Positions 51,417 to 63,507 of a stretch of DNA of 64,000 bases are shown piece by piece. The stretch is taken from the NCBI RefSeq assembly GCF_001640805.2, contig NC_066851.1:3956196-4020195 (forward strand), given 5' to 3'. The notes beneath the pieces were generated by a model that did no database searches, was not told the DNA's origin, and was given only the letters and a program-made list of their open reading frames with translations. Both the position numbers and the translations under genes were made by a program. Position 1 is the stretch's first letter; every line of letters starts with the position of its first letter. This DNA comes from Lates calcarifer. Lineage: Eukaryota > Chordata > Actinopteri > Centropomidae.

Positions 51417-51664
51417 ATACACTGATTAGCAACATAACTGAAACCACTAACAGATGAAGTGAATAAAATTGATCATCTTGTTACAATGCAGTGTTCTGCT
51501 GGGAAACTTTGGTTTCTGGCATTCATTCCCTCACTGGTCAGAACTGTTTTGGCAGTATGAGATGAATGCCAGGACCCAAGGTCTCCCAGCAGAACATTGC
51601 ATTGTAACAAGATATTATGCACTTCATCTCTCAGCGGTTTTAAAGCTGTGGCTGATCAGTGTAT
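51417..51664. mobile_element. foldback non-autonomous DNA transposon (Tc1/mariner-like ends)
   Basis: The element is 248 bases long and largely self-complementary. The left arm reads ATACACTGATTAGC, then GATGAAGTG, CTTGTTACAATGCA, TGTTCTGCTGGGA and TCTGGCATTCAT. The right arm is its complement in reverse order: ATGAATGCCAGGA, TCCCAGCAGAACA, TGCATTGTAACAAG, CACTTCATC and GATCAGTGTAT. The arms are about 100 bases each around a short centre. Ends in a TA context and the CACTGATCAG terminus fit a Tc1/mariner-type MITE. It could form a long hairpin in intronic RNA. Confidence 0.85.
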
Positions 51665-54213
51665 GCAGAAACCACTGTCCTGACACTTCTTCACCTGTCC
51701 ACTCTGATTTGTAACTTCTGCCCCAAAACTATCCTCCCTCTCGTTTTTGTGCCAAAATGTGACCAAATTGTGACCATTTATGATCGTTATCATGACAACA
51801 AAGGTCTGGTAGACTATGCCTAGCACTGACATGCTCCTTTAGGCTGCATATGGTTGTTTACTTTGGAGGACATGTTGCTGCCTCCACTCTTTTCCCCATG
51901 CACTTAACCAGCCACCCCCTGGTGTAGATGAATGATGATGATGATGAATCTAAACAGCAGTAGCAGATATTTAGATTTTCCCACATTGTTCTGACTTCAC
52001 TCCCATGCTTCATTGTAACTCAACCCTCTCCCTATCTTTACACTCTTTCCATATGGTGTGAATGCATATTTTAAATCTCCCACAGACATGTTGTGTCATC
52101 TGCCGTCTGTTCTGTCATGCAAATTTATTTATGTGGCCATATAAGCCATGATGTCTTCATCATCATAATCCCTCGGGGATAACAGGGCACTCCTTGCGTT
52201 TGTTAATCATACTTACTTTCACTTAAAAGATCTTAGGCAAAAGATAAATGTTGGCATTCAGAGGACTAATTTTCAGAAATACACATATTTTTTGTGCTTC
52301 CAAGATTATAATAAGAAGGTTGATCAAACACATGCTTGTGCATTAATGACAGATGTAGTCTAGTCAAGAAGTCAGTGGAAGGACTCAAGTGGCCACAAAC
52401 TGAGGCAAATATACGACTGCATAAGTTGACAGTGTTTAAAATTGAGTGAAATGACTGTACTTTTAATGGAACTTCATGAATCTTCTTAATAAACCTAAAG
52501 AAATAAGGGCAAACAGGAATGACTGGAGGGAAGTAAATGGTCATTAATTAGCTAATGCCTGAGCAGTTGGTAAATTAGCATATAAACACAAACGAAAAGC
52601 CAAGTAGGCAAGTTTGCACAGGTAAGGCACGACAAAACCTGATTTGATTTTTGTCCGAACACACCTTTACCATCACTGGTTATCACCATGTTGCATGTTG
52701 TTTGGTTAAGGGCTAAAAGCCACCTCTTATTCTAAGCTAGACTGATGTCAGATTCATACTCATTCCAGCTCCGCACTTAGTGCGCAGGCACAGGACTTAA
52801 CATACTCACTCTTGGAAGGAATATATTAAACACAGTCTCATTCCCATGTGTCTTTAATTCTGCAGAAAATGACAATAATTTCTACTTTGCACCTTGTACA
52901 TTTCTAGTATTGTGAAGGTCCAGTAAAATTACATTGGATACTGAATGTAGTAACTTTAAATTCCTTTCAAATGTGTGTATCAGGTAAATTTGTAATAGAA
53001 AATTAGTTTTCATTTGCTGTCTGAGCTCTCGCTCTCTCTCCACTATATCTTTTGTTTTATCTCAGCACATTCGAGAAGCCCACCGGTCTTGAGAAACAGG
53101 AAATTGAGTGACAGAGAAGGTCAGTCAGTCTGCAGCGGAGATGACCGTCAAAGCTTGAAGCTGTGACGTCCCTTTTCTAATTTCTAACATTATTTGACCA
53201 GCAGTTCTGGATGAAATATAAAAGAAAGGTTTCAGAGGCTTTAGGTATGTATTTTTCCCCTCTCAAGCAGCAGGTGTAACAATATTAGCTTTGGTTTATG
53301 TGAATTCCCAACTGGAGCGTGCTGGTGTAGGAGGACGGGGGCACATCAAGAGAGGGTTTTACACAGCAAAGTGGAAAGTGGTTTTGGTTTTGTTTTGTAA
53401 GACTGAGAGAGGGACTGGGTATTTTTTGGGTGTTACCATGGTCATGAGGCGAGGCCATGTGATGCGGATGTGGTATTGAAGGTGGAAGAAAATGGTTGGA
53501 TATTGCATAACTGGAAAGTGAAAAGTCTTCTGGCTGGTATGACAGGAACATTCCTCCACCCGCCTGATGTCCTCATCCTCGACTTCATCCTTCTTTTCCC
53601 ATTTCTCTGACTCGAGGGCAGACTGGTACCTCCTCCTCTACCTGAAAATAACTAATGAAACATGCAGTTGGCATTTTTTAATCTCTCAAGCCCTTTACCC
53701 ACCCTGCTACCCCTTTCCTGTTTTTTCTTTTCTTTTCTTGCTTCCATAGTTAAGTTTAACATTATTCTATTCATAAACCTTAAAGCCTTATGTAATAACT
53801 AATCCATTTCTAAATGGAATTCATAAAAAAAGGTTAGGTAACATGCTCCCTTTAACTGTAGCATGCACATGTTGCAGACACCTAAGTCCTCACGTATATT
53901 GTGCTCTCATATAACTCCCCTCCATATAAGACCTTAAATTGAGAGGCTTGAGGAGTAGCGGGGGGGAAATAGAGAGAACATGAAGGAGCGTAGAGATCAG
54001 CTATTGGGCTCAACTCCCATCTGGTTCAAATCCAGGGGTCTCATTCACACTGATTTCCCCACCAGCTCCCAGTATCAGCTCCTCCGAACAGCAGTAGCTT
54101 AGAGTGCAGGGCTGTGACCCGGTGACCAGGCGACAGGCCAGGGACGATCTGGATTCTAGGCCTCTGTTTCTTAGCTCAAGGATGTGGAGAAAGGATTGTG
54201 GTCCAAGCCACAG

Positions 54214-54261
54214 CTGAAATCTGTGAAGACTGAAATCTGTGAAGACTGAAATCTGTGAAGA
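54214..54261. repeat. three-copy 16-bp tandem repeat
   Basis: CTGAAATCTGTGAAGA occurs three times head to tail without mismatch, followed by the start of a fourth copy (CTGAAG). Confidence 0.97.
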
Positions 54262-55510
54262 CTGAAGTGCAGAGAGTCAGAGGGTTGACGTTCAGCTGGC
54301 ACATGATGGCTGGTTTCTTGCTTGACAGTCAAGACCATACAGGGTCACAAATAACAGCAACATGCACTTATTGTAGTATGTAATGTAGACCCTGGATGAT
54401 CAGCTCTGGGTGTGAGTCACAAATAATATGTTTTTTTAATCTGTCGAGATGAAAAATGGTTTGATCAAAGACTCCAGAGCTTTATTCTGGTTTCAATCTG
54501 AAATAGCCCCCCTTGAAGTTTACACCCTTGAGATTTTTCCTTTTTGTTCCCAAACCACTGTAAAGCTGCTGCTGGTTATTCCACTGAAAGGACTGGGTGA
54601 GAGATGATGTCATTCTTCATAGTGTCGGATACTCGGAATGTGGGCCACCTCAGCCCACCCTGTCCAGCTGAATGAATGAAAACAAATCCTGTGAATCTAC
54701 TGGACGGCTTAAAGGGGCCCCACCTCTGGCACCGGTAGCCATCTTCACTCTGGGGGGCCCAGGGGCCCAGCACTTCTGGCTGACGTCATGGTAGCAAAAC
54801 CATTATGATGAGATTAGTGTGAGCTTGTACACAAAGCTGTGGCACTATTGCATCTCACCCTGTTCTCTAATATTTTTTTTGTGCTCATCCATTTCCAGAA
54901 CCAAATAACTGCCTTTCTCTGCTTTATTCAACACCTTCCTCTTTTTTTTCTATCAATGCATCTCTCTTTCTTTAACTCTGATTTATCCATCTCTCTTTTC
55001 CAAGGCTTTACTTTTCCTCCCTGGCACACAGAGACTCATTTCCTGGGTTCATATGCATTTCAAAAGGTGCAGGAGGCTCCTTGTACCAAGCTGAAGAATT
55101 GAGAAGAGCAGCGGGGTGAATATAAAAACACTCCTCTGTAGTCTGTGGGGACCAGCTCACAGTTAGGTAGTGGGAAGGTTGGACAATCAGATGGCAAATG
55201 GCTGTATAAACCTGACTCCACCACTGATATGTAGTCATTGCTTAAATGGTTTGTTCTGTTTTGTTACAAAACAACAAGGACTGTGGGACTGTGTCCTGAG
55301 GGACTGGTAGATTATATTCTCTTCTCTCATAGTCATTGCTCTAAATGGTGCTTGGGTATTATGTTTATTTGTCATGGTTTTTCTTAAGTTATTGTTTTTT
55401 TTGCACATGTATTCTAATTGGTAAATTGAATGTATGATTAAAAAAATTGTGGCTTTTAATCATGTGGTTTAAAATGAATGTCAATAAAACAACCTTCCTT
55501 GTCGTTGTAG

Positions 55511-55600
55511 GATGAACTGGACCTGACGGATAAGAACAGGGAGGCCATGTTCGCTCTGCCCGATGAGAAGAAATGGCAAATCTACTGCAGCAAGAAGAAG
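55511..55600 (+). CDS. daam2: daam2 second coding exon (residues 57-86)
   Basis: This 90-nt, phase 0-0 exon encodes 30 residues running from [20 protein letters not shown] to [10 protein letters not shown]. By recall it matches the invariant [27 protein letters not shown] block of vertebrate DAAM1 and DAAM2, and the Asn in DKNREAM agrees with DAAM2 (DAAM1 has His). The block lies near the start of the diaphanous GTPase-binding region that, with FH3, mediates Rho binding and autoinhibition by the C-terminal DAD. The acceptor is tcgttgtag before GATGAACTGG. The donor is AAGAAG followed by gtgagttgg. The Met at residue 13 of the exon is internal and not a start. No frameshift or stop is present. 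The next exon, expected to begin with an acidic QE-rich stretch and a SWP motif, was not seen before 64000, so the gene continues outside the window. Confidence 0.95.
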
Positions 55601-56387
55601 GTGAGTTGGCCTCCGCTGAACTTTACTGTACACCAGCTCTATTCTCTGGCTGGCCCTCTGTTGACTGGCTGCCTGAACCCACAGTTGAGAGCTAAACTAT
55701 CAGCAATGAATGTTGTTGAGGGGCAGCCTCTTACCAGAACCCATTTTGAATCATCTCAGCCACACAGTCAGCCCCCTTTCCAATATCTCATTTCTCCACT
55801 GATGTAAACATGTGCTCATATTATGCCGGCTACATACTGCACAACGTTTTCGGCAGGCTGTAATATGTGGGATGTTGTATGTACACACACGTGTAAACAA
55901 CGCACTCCCAGCTCTTGTTTCAAGGCCCTCAATTTCCAAATCTCCCTCCCCACATTGGAGAAAGCAATTTCCTCATGCTGCTTAAGAATTGTCAACATAC
56001 CATGGGAGCACTAGAACATTCTGGTTAGCCCTCTCTTTCACCCCTCTCCCCTCGCCAAAACATCTCTCGTTCTCTTCGTACCCTTCAGCGTGTCTCTCCA
56101 CAACAACTCTGGTCTCACTTTGTGGTCGCATATTCACCAGGAAATGACATTGTGCTGGGAGAAAAAGGGGAATTCGGCCCCCCTCTCTCGCTCAATAGCA
56201 AATTGAATAAATAGTCATAAACCCTCCCTTGTGTCTCTTTGCTAATTTGTTTGTTGGCTGAGGGTTTTGGGTTGGAAGGAGGACGAGGATCAGACCCCTT
56301 CCTCCACTTTCTGAGGCATGCAGGCTCAGCTTAGCTGATGTGATATGCTCTGACAACCTTTTTAAAAAGGGAGTAAACACACACTGC

Positions 56388-56390
<3 letters not shown>

Positions 56391-56425
<35 letters not shown>
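56391..56425. repeat. (GT)n microsatellite
   Basis: Seventeen GT units. Confidence 0.98.
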
Positions 56426-56426
<1 letters not shown>

Positions 56427-57872
56427 ACTCATGTGTGCGCACCTGCATGTGTAAAACTTTGTACTTGTACTCAGGCCAGTATTGGGTTACTAGGAAAAAG
56501 AAGAGCAGTGGAATTGTGGTATGTTTAGAGGGATGTCAAGGCGAGGATGGAAGCTGGAGCACCACAACAGTTTACAATGAAATGGAATACGGGTTAAAAT
56601 AATACAGGAGGCAGATATAATCTTTCTTTTAATACATTATGATAACCGTAGGACTTTCAATGTGCTTTGCCCCTTGAATACATTGCATAGTATCAAAGGG
56701 GACTGAATTGTTGGGATGTGTATTTGCACATGTGAACCCACATAAAAGGCCTAGGTTCAATAGTACTCTCAATATCAGTTATTGAATATCTTGGTGAGGC
56801 AACCACAGATGTTTATGAGGACTCTTTGTGCTGTAGTAAAAGGTAGCGGAAGCAGATTTTTGGCAATGGCCTGGGCATATTGGAACCGAAATGGTTTTCA
56901 GTGTGCACCAAAGCTGGGTTCAGAGGTAGGATATATTAGTTTGTCGTTCCTCCCCCATCTCTCCCAGTCAAAAATCATTTCCTCTAAGACTAAGGTGAAA
57001 AAAAAAAAACAGTCATGTGTCTCAGCCAGGAAATGGAGAGCAAAACTGGGGTAACAGTGCACAGCGGAAAGCCGGAGGAAAAACCAAACAAACCCCTCAT
57101 TCATGGATAAAAGCGGTGTAATGGAGAATGAGGAAAAAAACAACTGCCGTGCAGGATCGGATAATAACCTGTATGTCTGTGTGTGAATATGTGGGCAGGA
57201 AGGCATGAATACTGTCCTCACGTGCAAATACACACTGACATGAATACTTAGGAAAATGCGTATTTACAGGTTATTCAGACATAACACACACTCACACAGA
57301 GCACACAGTACTTGCCCTGTGTTCCTGAGAATTACAGCATGACAGTGATTTGAATTGAGAGCAGAGGACAGCAGAATTTCCCTCAGCCGTTCCTGTCAGC
57401 GACAAACACTGGTTCCCTTGTTTCCTCCAGCCAAGCGACTGCTCCAGTTGTTGTGGTTAGATAACACTTGGAGGGAGCCGCTCAGGGCATGACAAAGGGA
57501 CAAACTAACTTTGTTCACCTGCAAAACAAACCGGCCAACACATTTACCACAAACCACTTAACCATTGCTAATTCCATTTTGCTGTAGTCCAGACAAAACA
57601 ATAATCCTGTATTCCTGGTGATTTTTACATTTTCACATAAACTAAACAACTAAATGCTTCCTTGTAGGCTGAGAAAATTCTCCTACTTAAGTTAATAAAA
57701 CCACTCAAATGCCCTTCTTCACAAATTGACATTTCAGATACATAGTTTTCACCAGAGCCACAAAGACTTATTCAGTTGGTCTAAACCAAAATGGCCTCCT
57801 AGCATTTTAGAAAATAGAATTCAGGGGCGGAACAACACCAAAACAGGCTGACAGATGCACTACCCAGTACAC

Positions 57873-57916
57873 TTATGGCTAATGTGTTAGCCCACCGTTA
57901 TGGCTAATGTGTTAGC
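57873..57916. repeat. 19-bp duplication
   Basis: TTATGGCTAATGTGTTAGC occurs at 57873-57891 and again at 57898-57916, separated by six bases. Confidence 0.95.
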
Positions 57917-59881
57917 TATTAACTGGCTACATACACTGGCACAGAGCAACATTATTATCCAACTGGAATTTGGTTTTTGGCCACCTGTTGAAATTTAACA
58001 CTGTCTAACACTCTTCTGTACCACTGGTTTGGTGCCCCAGAAGTTCTGGGAAAATATCTGTTGTTAGCTTGCTAGCTGTAGACTTCCTTCCAGCTAGGTG
58101 CTAATTTTATCTGTCTACTGTTTGTTTCTGGACAGCCAGTGTACAGTGGTTTTATCAGACCGTGGCTGCTGAAAAAGGCTGTCTGCTGCTGCTTGAAATA
58201 AGGTTCATGAGAAGTCAGACAGAATCACGCTAAATGTGCCTATGGTACCAGAACAAGAAGATTGGAGAGGCTAAAACCACAGTAAAGTGGCTAACTGGTG
58301 AGTTAACTTTGACATTAAGAATCATTTGGTTCAATGGGCCTCATGCACGAACCAGTATTTAAAATGTTCTCTTGAGTATGAACAAAATTTACGAGTGGTA
58401 TATACATGTGGTATGAGTCATGACCAAATAGACCATAGGCTGTTTTCACCAGAAGAAAACACACTTGCTTCACTTAAGAATAGTGACTTAATCACAATGA
58501 ATTTGCCAACATGGATTTAATTTAAAAATATTTGTAACAAACTTAATGCAAAATGAATATTCTGTTCACCATGTCAACTTCATCATCATGGTTTGCCAAT
58601 TTACTGAGAGATTTTTTTTTAGGTTTTAGTATTTTTATTGGCATATTTCCTCACAGCAGATTATACAGTTCAGTAGTTGCTGGAAAATTATCATACTCCA
58701 GCAGATGCCCCAGGGTCTTCAACAGTGTATCATCACCTATTGTAGGCTGTAATGTTCTCTAGTGTAATATCTTGGTGCTTGTTGTCCCATTGACCGCCAT
58801 ATGTATTAGTCATGAACAACTTAGCTTTAGAAAGACGTGCATTAAACATGTAGTCACAGTACAGGGCTGCTCCAGTTACATGTTCATGGTGTTCAGATGT
58901 ACTGTTAACATTTTCTAATTGTTTCTGGGTCTAATATGAGTCTGGCAAATTTGTTATTTTTTCTTTGCTGATTTCTGACAGCAGGACTTGAAGCAGAGTC
59001 AAATTCTTTTTACTCTTGCTATGACATTTTTGTGAGTGAATCTCTCCCACAAAAAATTGTAAGAGGCAGCCTTATATGGCAATTTTAGGGGAATTGTGAT
59101 CAGATCATCTCCTCATGAACAGGTGGTATTTATCAGTCTGAAAAATGCAATTTAAGATAAGTTTGTGGAGTTGAGAGTTTGGTGAATCTGACTTGGAACA
59201 CTAGTATGAGAGAATTATAAGAGAAGAGAATTGTAGGACAAGAATACAAAAATGTGCTTGCATCAGGCCCACTGTTAATATAGAAATCATTGCATCATTA
59301 ATACCCCAACATAAAAATTCAGACTTAGTAGCTTTGTGTAAAAATAGCAGTTTTTGATTCTTTATTAGACACTGGACCTTTTACAGTGTCTAGCTAATAC
59401 CAGTCAGCAGTTATATAAGGGAACTAGCATATGGTCTCTGTGTACCATGACTACCTAGAATATCTTGTGGAGGCCTTCAGATATTACATAAACTAACTGT
59501 ATCTGCACTTCTGATCTCAGCCACCCAGCCTCAGCCAGGGGTGTTGGCTGTCTGTATGTGTATGTGTATGTTTGTCTGTCTGTGAGAAAGACAGATAGTG
59601 CACTTCATTCTTCTCTTCTTCATTCTCTCCAAGTGAAACGGAGATGGCATGACTAAATCTTTATACGAAAATATTGCATCTCTGCCTGTGAGTGAGGGTG
59701 GCTGCGTGTGTGTGTGCATGCGTGTGTGTGTACATGTGTGTATGCTTGTTTTTGAAAGCATGACTAGCATCCAGCAGCCCCCAGGTGGAGAACACGATGT
59801 AACATCTAATAACTCCTGATAATCGTTCAGTGCTAGGAGGCAAACAGGTCTCCTGACTCACATTAGTAGCGCTCCACTACA

Positions 59882-59882
59882 A

Positions 59883-59936
<54 letters not shown>
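59882..59936. repeat. (AC)n microsatellite
   Basis: About 27 AC units, with one interruption (AAAC) at 59897-59900. Confidence 0.98.
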
Positions 59937-59938
<2 letters not shown>

Positions 59939-62900
59939 TGTTTTCAGCCCATGATCACACAATATGGTCCTTTATCAGTCTCTAAACACTGACAAAACTA
60001 GCACTGATCTGTTATCTACTGTCCTAAATTTCCTTAAAAAGAGGATTTTCTGTGTATCCGTTCTGCTGTCCAAAGTCCTCCATCCACACATTATCCTCAT
60101 CTCAGATGCTGCAAGTGGAATGCTACTGCTTAACACGAGCTGGGTGGTGGCACTACACATTGCCCTGTCCTAAAGTGGCAGAAGCATATGTCTTCAATTA
60201 TTAGCCACATGTGCCCTATCCCCATCACTTAAACTAATGTGACCCCAGGCAAAGAGCTTGTGTAATGCTAGCTACCTGTAAGAGATGGTGAGCATTACAT
60301 AATCTTCCAGAATTCAATATCCTGTCCATTTCCTGCCTCTCTAGGTGAGACTTTATATCCCGGCTTCCATAGATAAATATTCCCTGCAGAGAGGTTGGCT
60401 CTTTGGAATGTTGGACAATCCCCCCATTGCACAGACAAGAACATTGTGGTTTCGACTTAAATGACAACAAATGCATCTCCAGTGTCTTGCTGTGCTATCA
60501 TAGTTGCTGGATAATCCATGTGTTATTTTCTTTTCTGTACACCGGAGTTACAATGTGAAGAATTTGACAGATGCATTTGGAATATTTCACAACATTTATA
60601 CCTTTGTTTCTGGACAAAAAGAAAAAGAATAGTAGCAAATCCTGTCAAGTGAGAGTCAAGGAATGTTTGATATTTTTTCACTATTTTTGCTTGAAAAATG
60701 AACTGATTAATCATCAGAAATGTTTTTTTTATTACTTTTTGTTGATTAACTTAGTGAATTGATTTGAACACAATTTGAACACACTGGAGCATATATAATC
60801 GAAAATATGAAGAAGCCCAGAGGAGTCTTGCTCTTGTTGATCTGCAAAATAACCGCTACATGTTATTTAAATAGTGACTACACAAAATTCAGTTCTTTTT
60901 CTCCAAGCTGTTTTTTATTTCTTGGCAAATACAAATTCGTCTAACTGGGCCTTTTTCTTTTTTAAATGCAGTCTTTTGCAGTTGGCTTCATTGTTCATAG
61001 TGGTCCTTGAATATAGGGCATTTCATCTCGTATTGTGCTGCTTGCCGGTGCTGTCATGGTTTTGGACGGACATGGAAGTCTCCACATCACAGTCAGGGTC
61101 CCCCTGGGCCTCTTTGAGCACATGGGAACAGAGTGTTTGAGGCCTAAGGAGAACTCAAATTGCCAGAGAAACTGGAGACCTTGTGGAAACATGTCACTTG
61201 CAGCCAATGTATAGATTCTGGCTCTGTCTGGGATCCAGAACATTTGAACTGCACTTGAAGGAGGGACTGGGCTGAGTTGGCTGCCAAAGCAGAGAGACCG
61301 GACACTATGAAAGTGAAAATGTGGCGTTGTCAGAGCTTTGTTGTGCACAACACGCTAATATGGTTGTGCATGTGTGCTACAGGGTTGTGACCAAATACAT
61401 GTTGTCCAGAAACCTGGAATCTTATGGCATAGCATTATTTCTTTATTATTATTATATGCTCTTGCTTATCATTAAAAATGCAAATTGAGGAAAGGATTTA
61501 GAGGCAAACAAACCAGTAGAAACCTTCCATTGCACTTCAGAGTGCTTAATGTTTAACTGTGGCCAATGGAGTATTTAGACTTGCTGCCCCCTGTTGCTCT
61601 TGAAACCATAACTTGAAATGTACTCTGTGAGTATAGGGCTCTTACTGTCTGTGAGCTCAATTATCATTGCCAGTGAATCTTTTCAGGGGGTTTGAAATCT
61701 TCAAGGCCGCTTGTTACATGACAGCAAGGGTGCCAAAATATGTAATTTCATCTACTCTTTCAACAGGTGCCCCCACAAATGCAATAGCCTTCCAGATACA
61801 CTGGGAAATATTCTTGAACCCTGGCTTTATTCAGGTATTTGGGCTTTCACAGAAACAATATATCCCTCAACAGATGTTTGTAACAAGAGGAGCACCTTAA
61901 AGAAATATAGTTGATACACTGGTGGGAATTCCTGTCCTTCTTTGCTGCAGCCCAGACTGTAAATCATATTTAATGTCACCAGACGTGAGGAATGTACAGT
62001 GTAGTGTAAGTGTGTAATTGCTATAATAGAATGACAGCTTGACCTTAAACTGTCGCAGTGGAGCACGCGACTGTTTTCACCTAGGAGACCATAAGTAGAG
62101 GAGCTCTCAGGATATTAGTGTTCAGCACTTTCATTCAAATGTGTACACATACACACATGCACAAACTCTCCATTCATATCCAAAGTCTGCTCTTTGCACT
62201 TTTCATTTATAACAGGCTCCACTCTATGGAATCTGGCTTCTTATCAGGAGATTTTAATACCAGTCATCAACTGTGATTAACTCCCCAGAAAGGTTTGATC
62301 AAGGAAGCAGTACACAAGGACAAACTTAGCATCACTTCAGCCCTTGGAAATTCCATTTAAAGGGCAAATATTCAGGAAGTGTATGAACTGATATGACTAG
62401 GACCCCCAAAACAAACCTCATGCTGTAATAATTTTTTCATTTGACTCAAAACAAGACGATAATTACAGTAATTTACTTAGGCTCGTGAAACTGCCAGAGT
62501 AAATGTTGCATTGGACTCGACATGTTTTTGAGGGTGTGTCGACGGCTGTAATTTGGCTGAAGGGCCAGAGAGAGGCAGTTAAGTTGTTAATCTCAGCATC
62601 AGGATCTGTCTGGCATTGTGTCCTGTGTGTGTCAGCAGTATAGTGGAAAATACAAGTTGAGTAGTACAGTGAGCTCTTTTGTTGTTGTTTTAGTTTAGCT
62701 GTTTAGCTTGAGCTCAAATTCTGGCACCAGAGTGCTGCAAAGCAGAAACAATGGTCATTACGAGGACTGAAATCCACACTGACCAACCCTGCAATCTGTA
62801 GTAAAGCTTCTTGAGTGTATATGACTGTTAAAGCAGTGGATTTGCTCACTCGCATGTGCGAAGTTCATTGGGTTACTGGAGATAATAAGAGGATTTGATG

Positions 62901-63475
62901 TCTGGGGACAGTCGATTCAGGCTGGTCTCAGGATGGAGTTAATCAACAGAAAAGGCCGTTTGCCTTTGGCTGTGTTGCGCCACCATGCAAATATTGAAGC
63001 AGCATTTTAGAAATGAAGGGACTGGGTGGCATAAAATAATGATTTCCCATATCAAGAAGGAACACAGAGAGAATTCATGAGCTCTTGCTGCAGCATGGAT
63101 GCCCTTGCAGGAAGTTGAAGAGCGTTATGTAAGCTACCAGAGAGCTTAGTTTGTTCCTAATGGATGACGTTATTTAATTGGCAAACTCAGAAATAATCTG
63201 TTGGTGAAGCGTTATAATGATAACGTCCATAGTCATTGCATGTCTCCTTTATTATAGTCTTGGAAGGAGTAATTCCAAATATCTGCTCCTACAGGTTTAT
63301 GAAGGAAGGGTATCTGAACATCTCAAATGTCTCCAGTGTCTGTGACATAGCCTTAGCACTCAATAACGACATACTGAGAAGAAAACAAAGTCTTCTTAAC
63401 CCAGAAGTCAGTCATGGCTCTGCAGTCCCACCACATTTACAACAGAGAAGGCATAAGAAAAGAAAAATAAAACCC

Positions 63476-63507
63476 CCACATTCATGCAAAGTTTTGCATG
63501 AATGTGG
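63476..63507. repeat. perfect 32-nt palindrome
   Basis: CCACATTCATGCAAA is followed by GT and then its exact reverse complement. Each arm contains ATGCAAA, close to the POU octamer ATGCAAAT, in opposite orientation. It could be a paired transcription-factor site, a cruciform-prone sequence or the core of an old foldback element. Confidence 0.95.

Larger units (their letters stand above)
45878..55510 (+). other. daam2: daam2 intron between the two coding exons
   Basis: The intron is bounded by gtgagt at 45878 and tcgttgtag at 55510, is phase 0 and is about 9.6 kb long. It holds a dispersed repeat at its start, a (CA)n run at 50932, a foldback element at 51417-51664 and a three-copy 16-bp tandem repeat at 54214. 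No nested gene was recognised. Confidence 0.9.
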
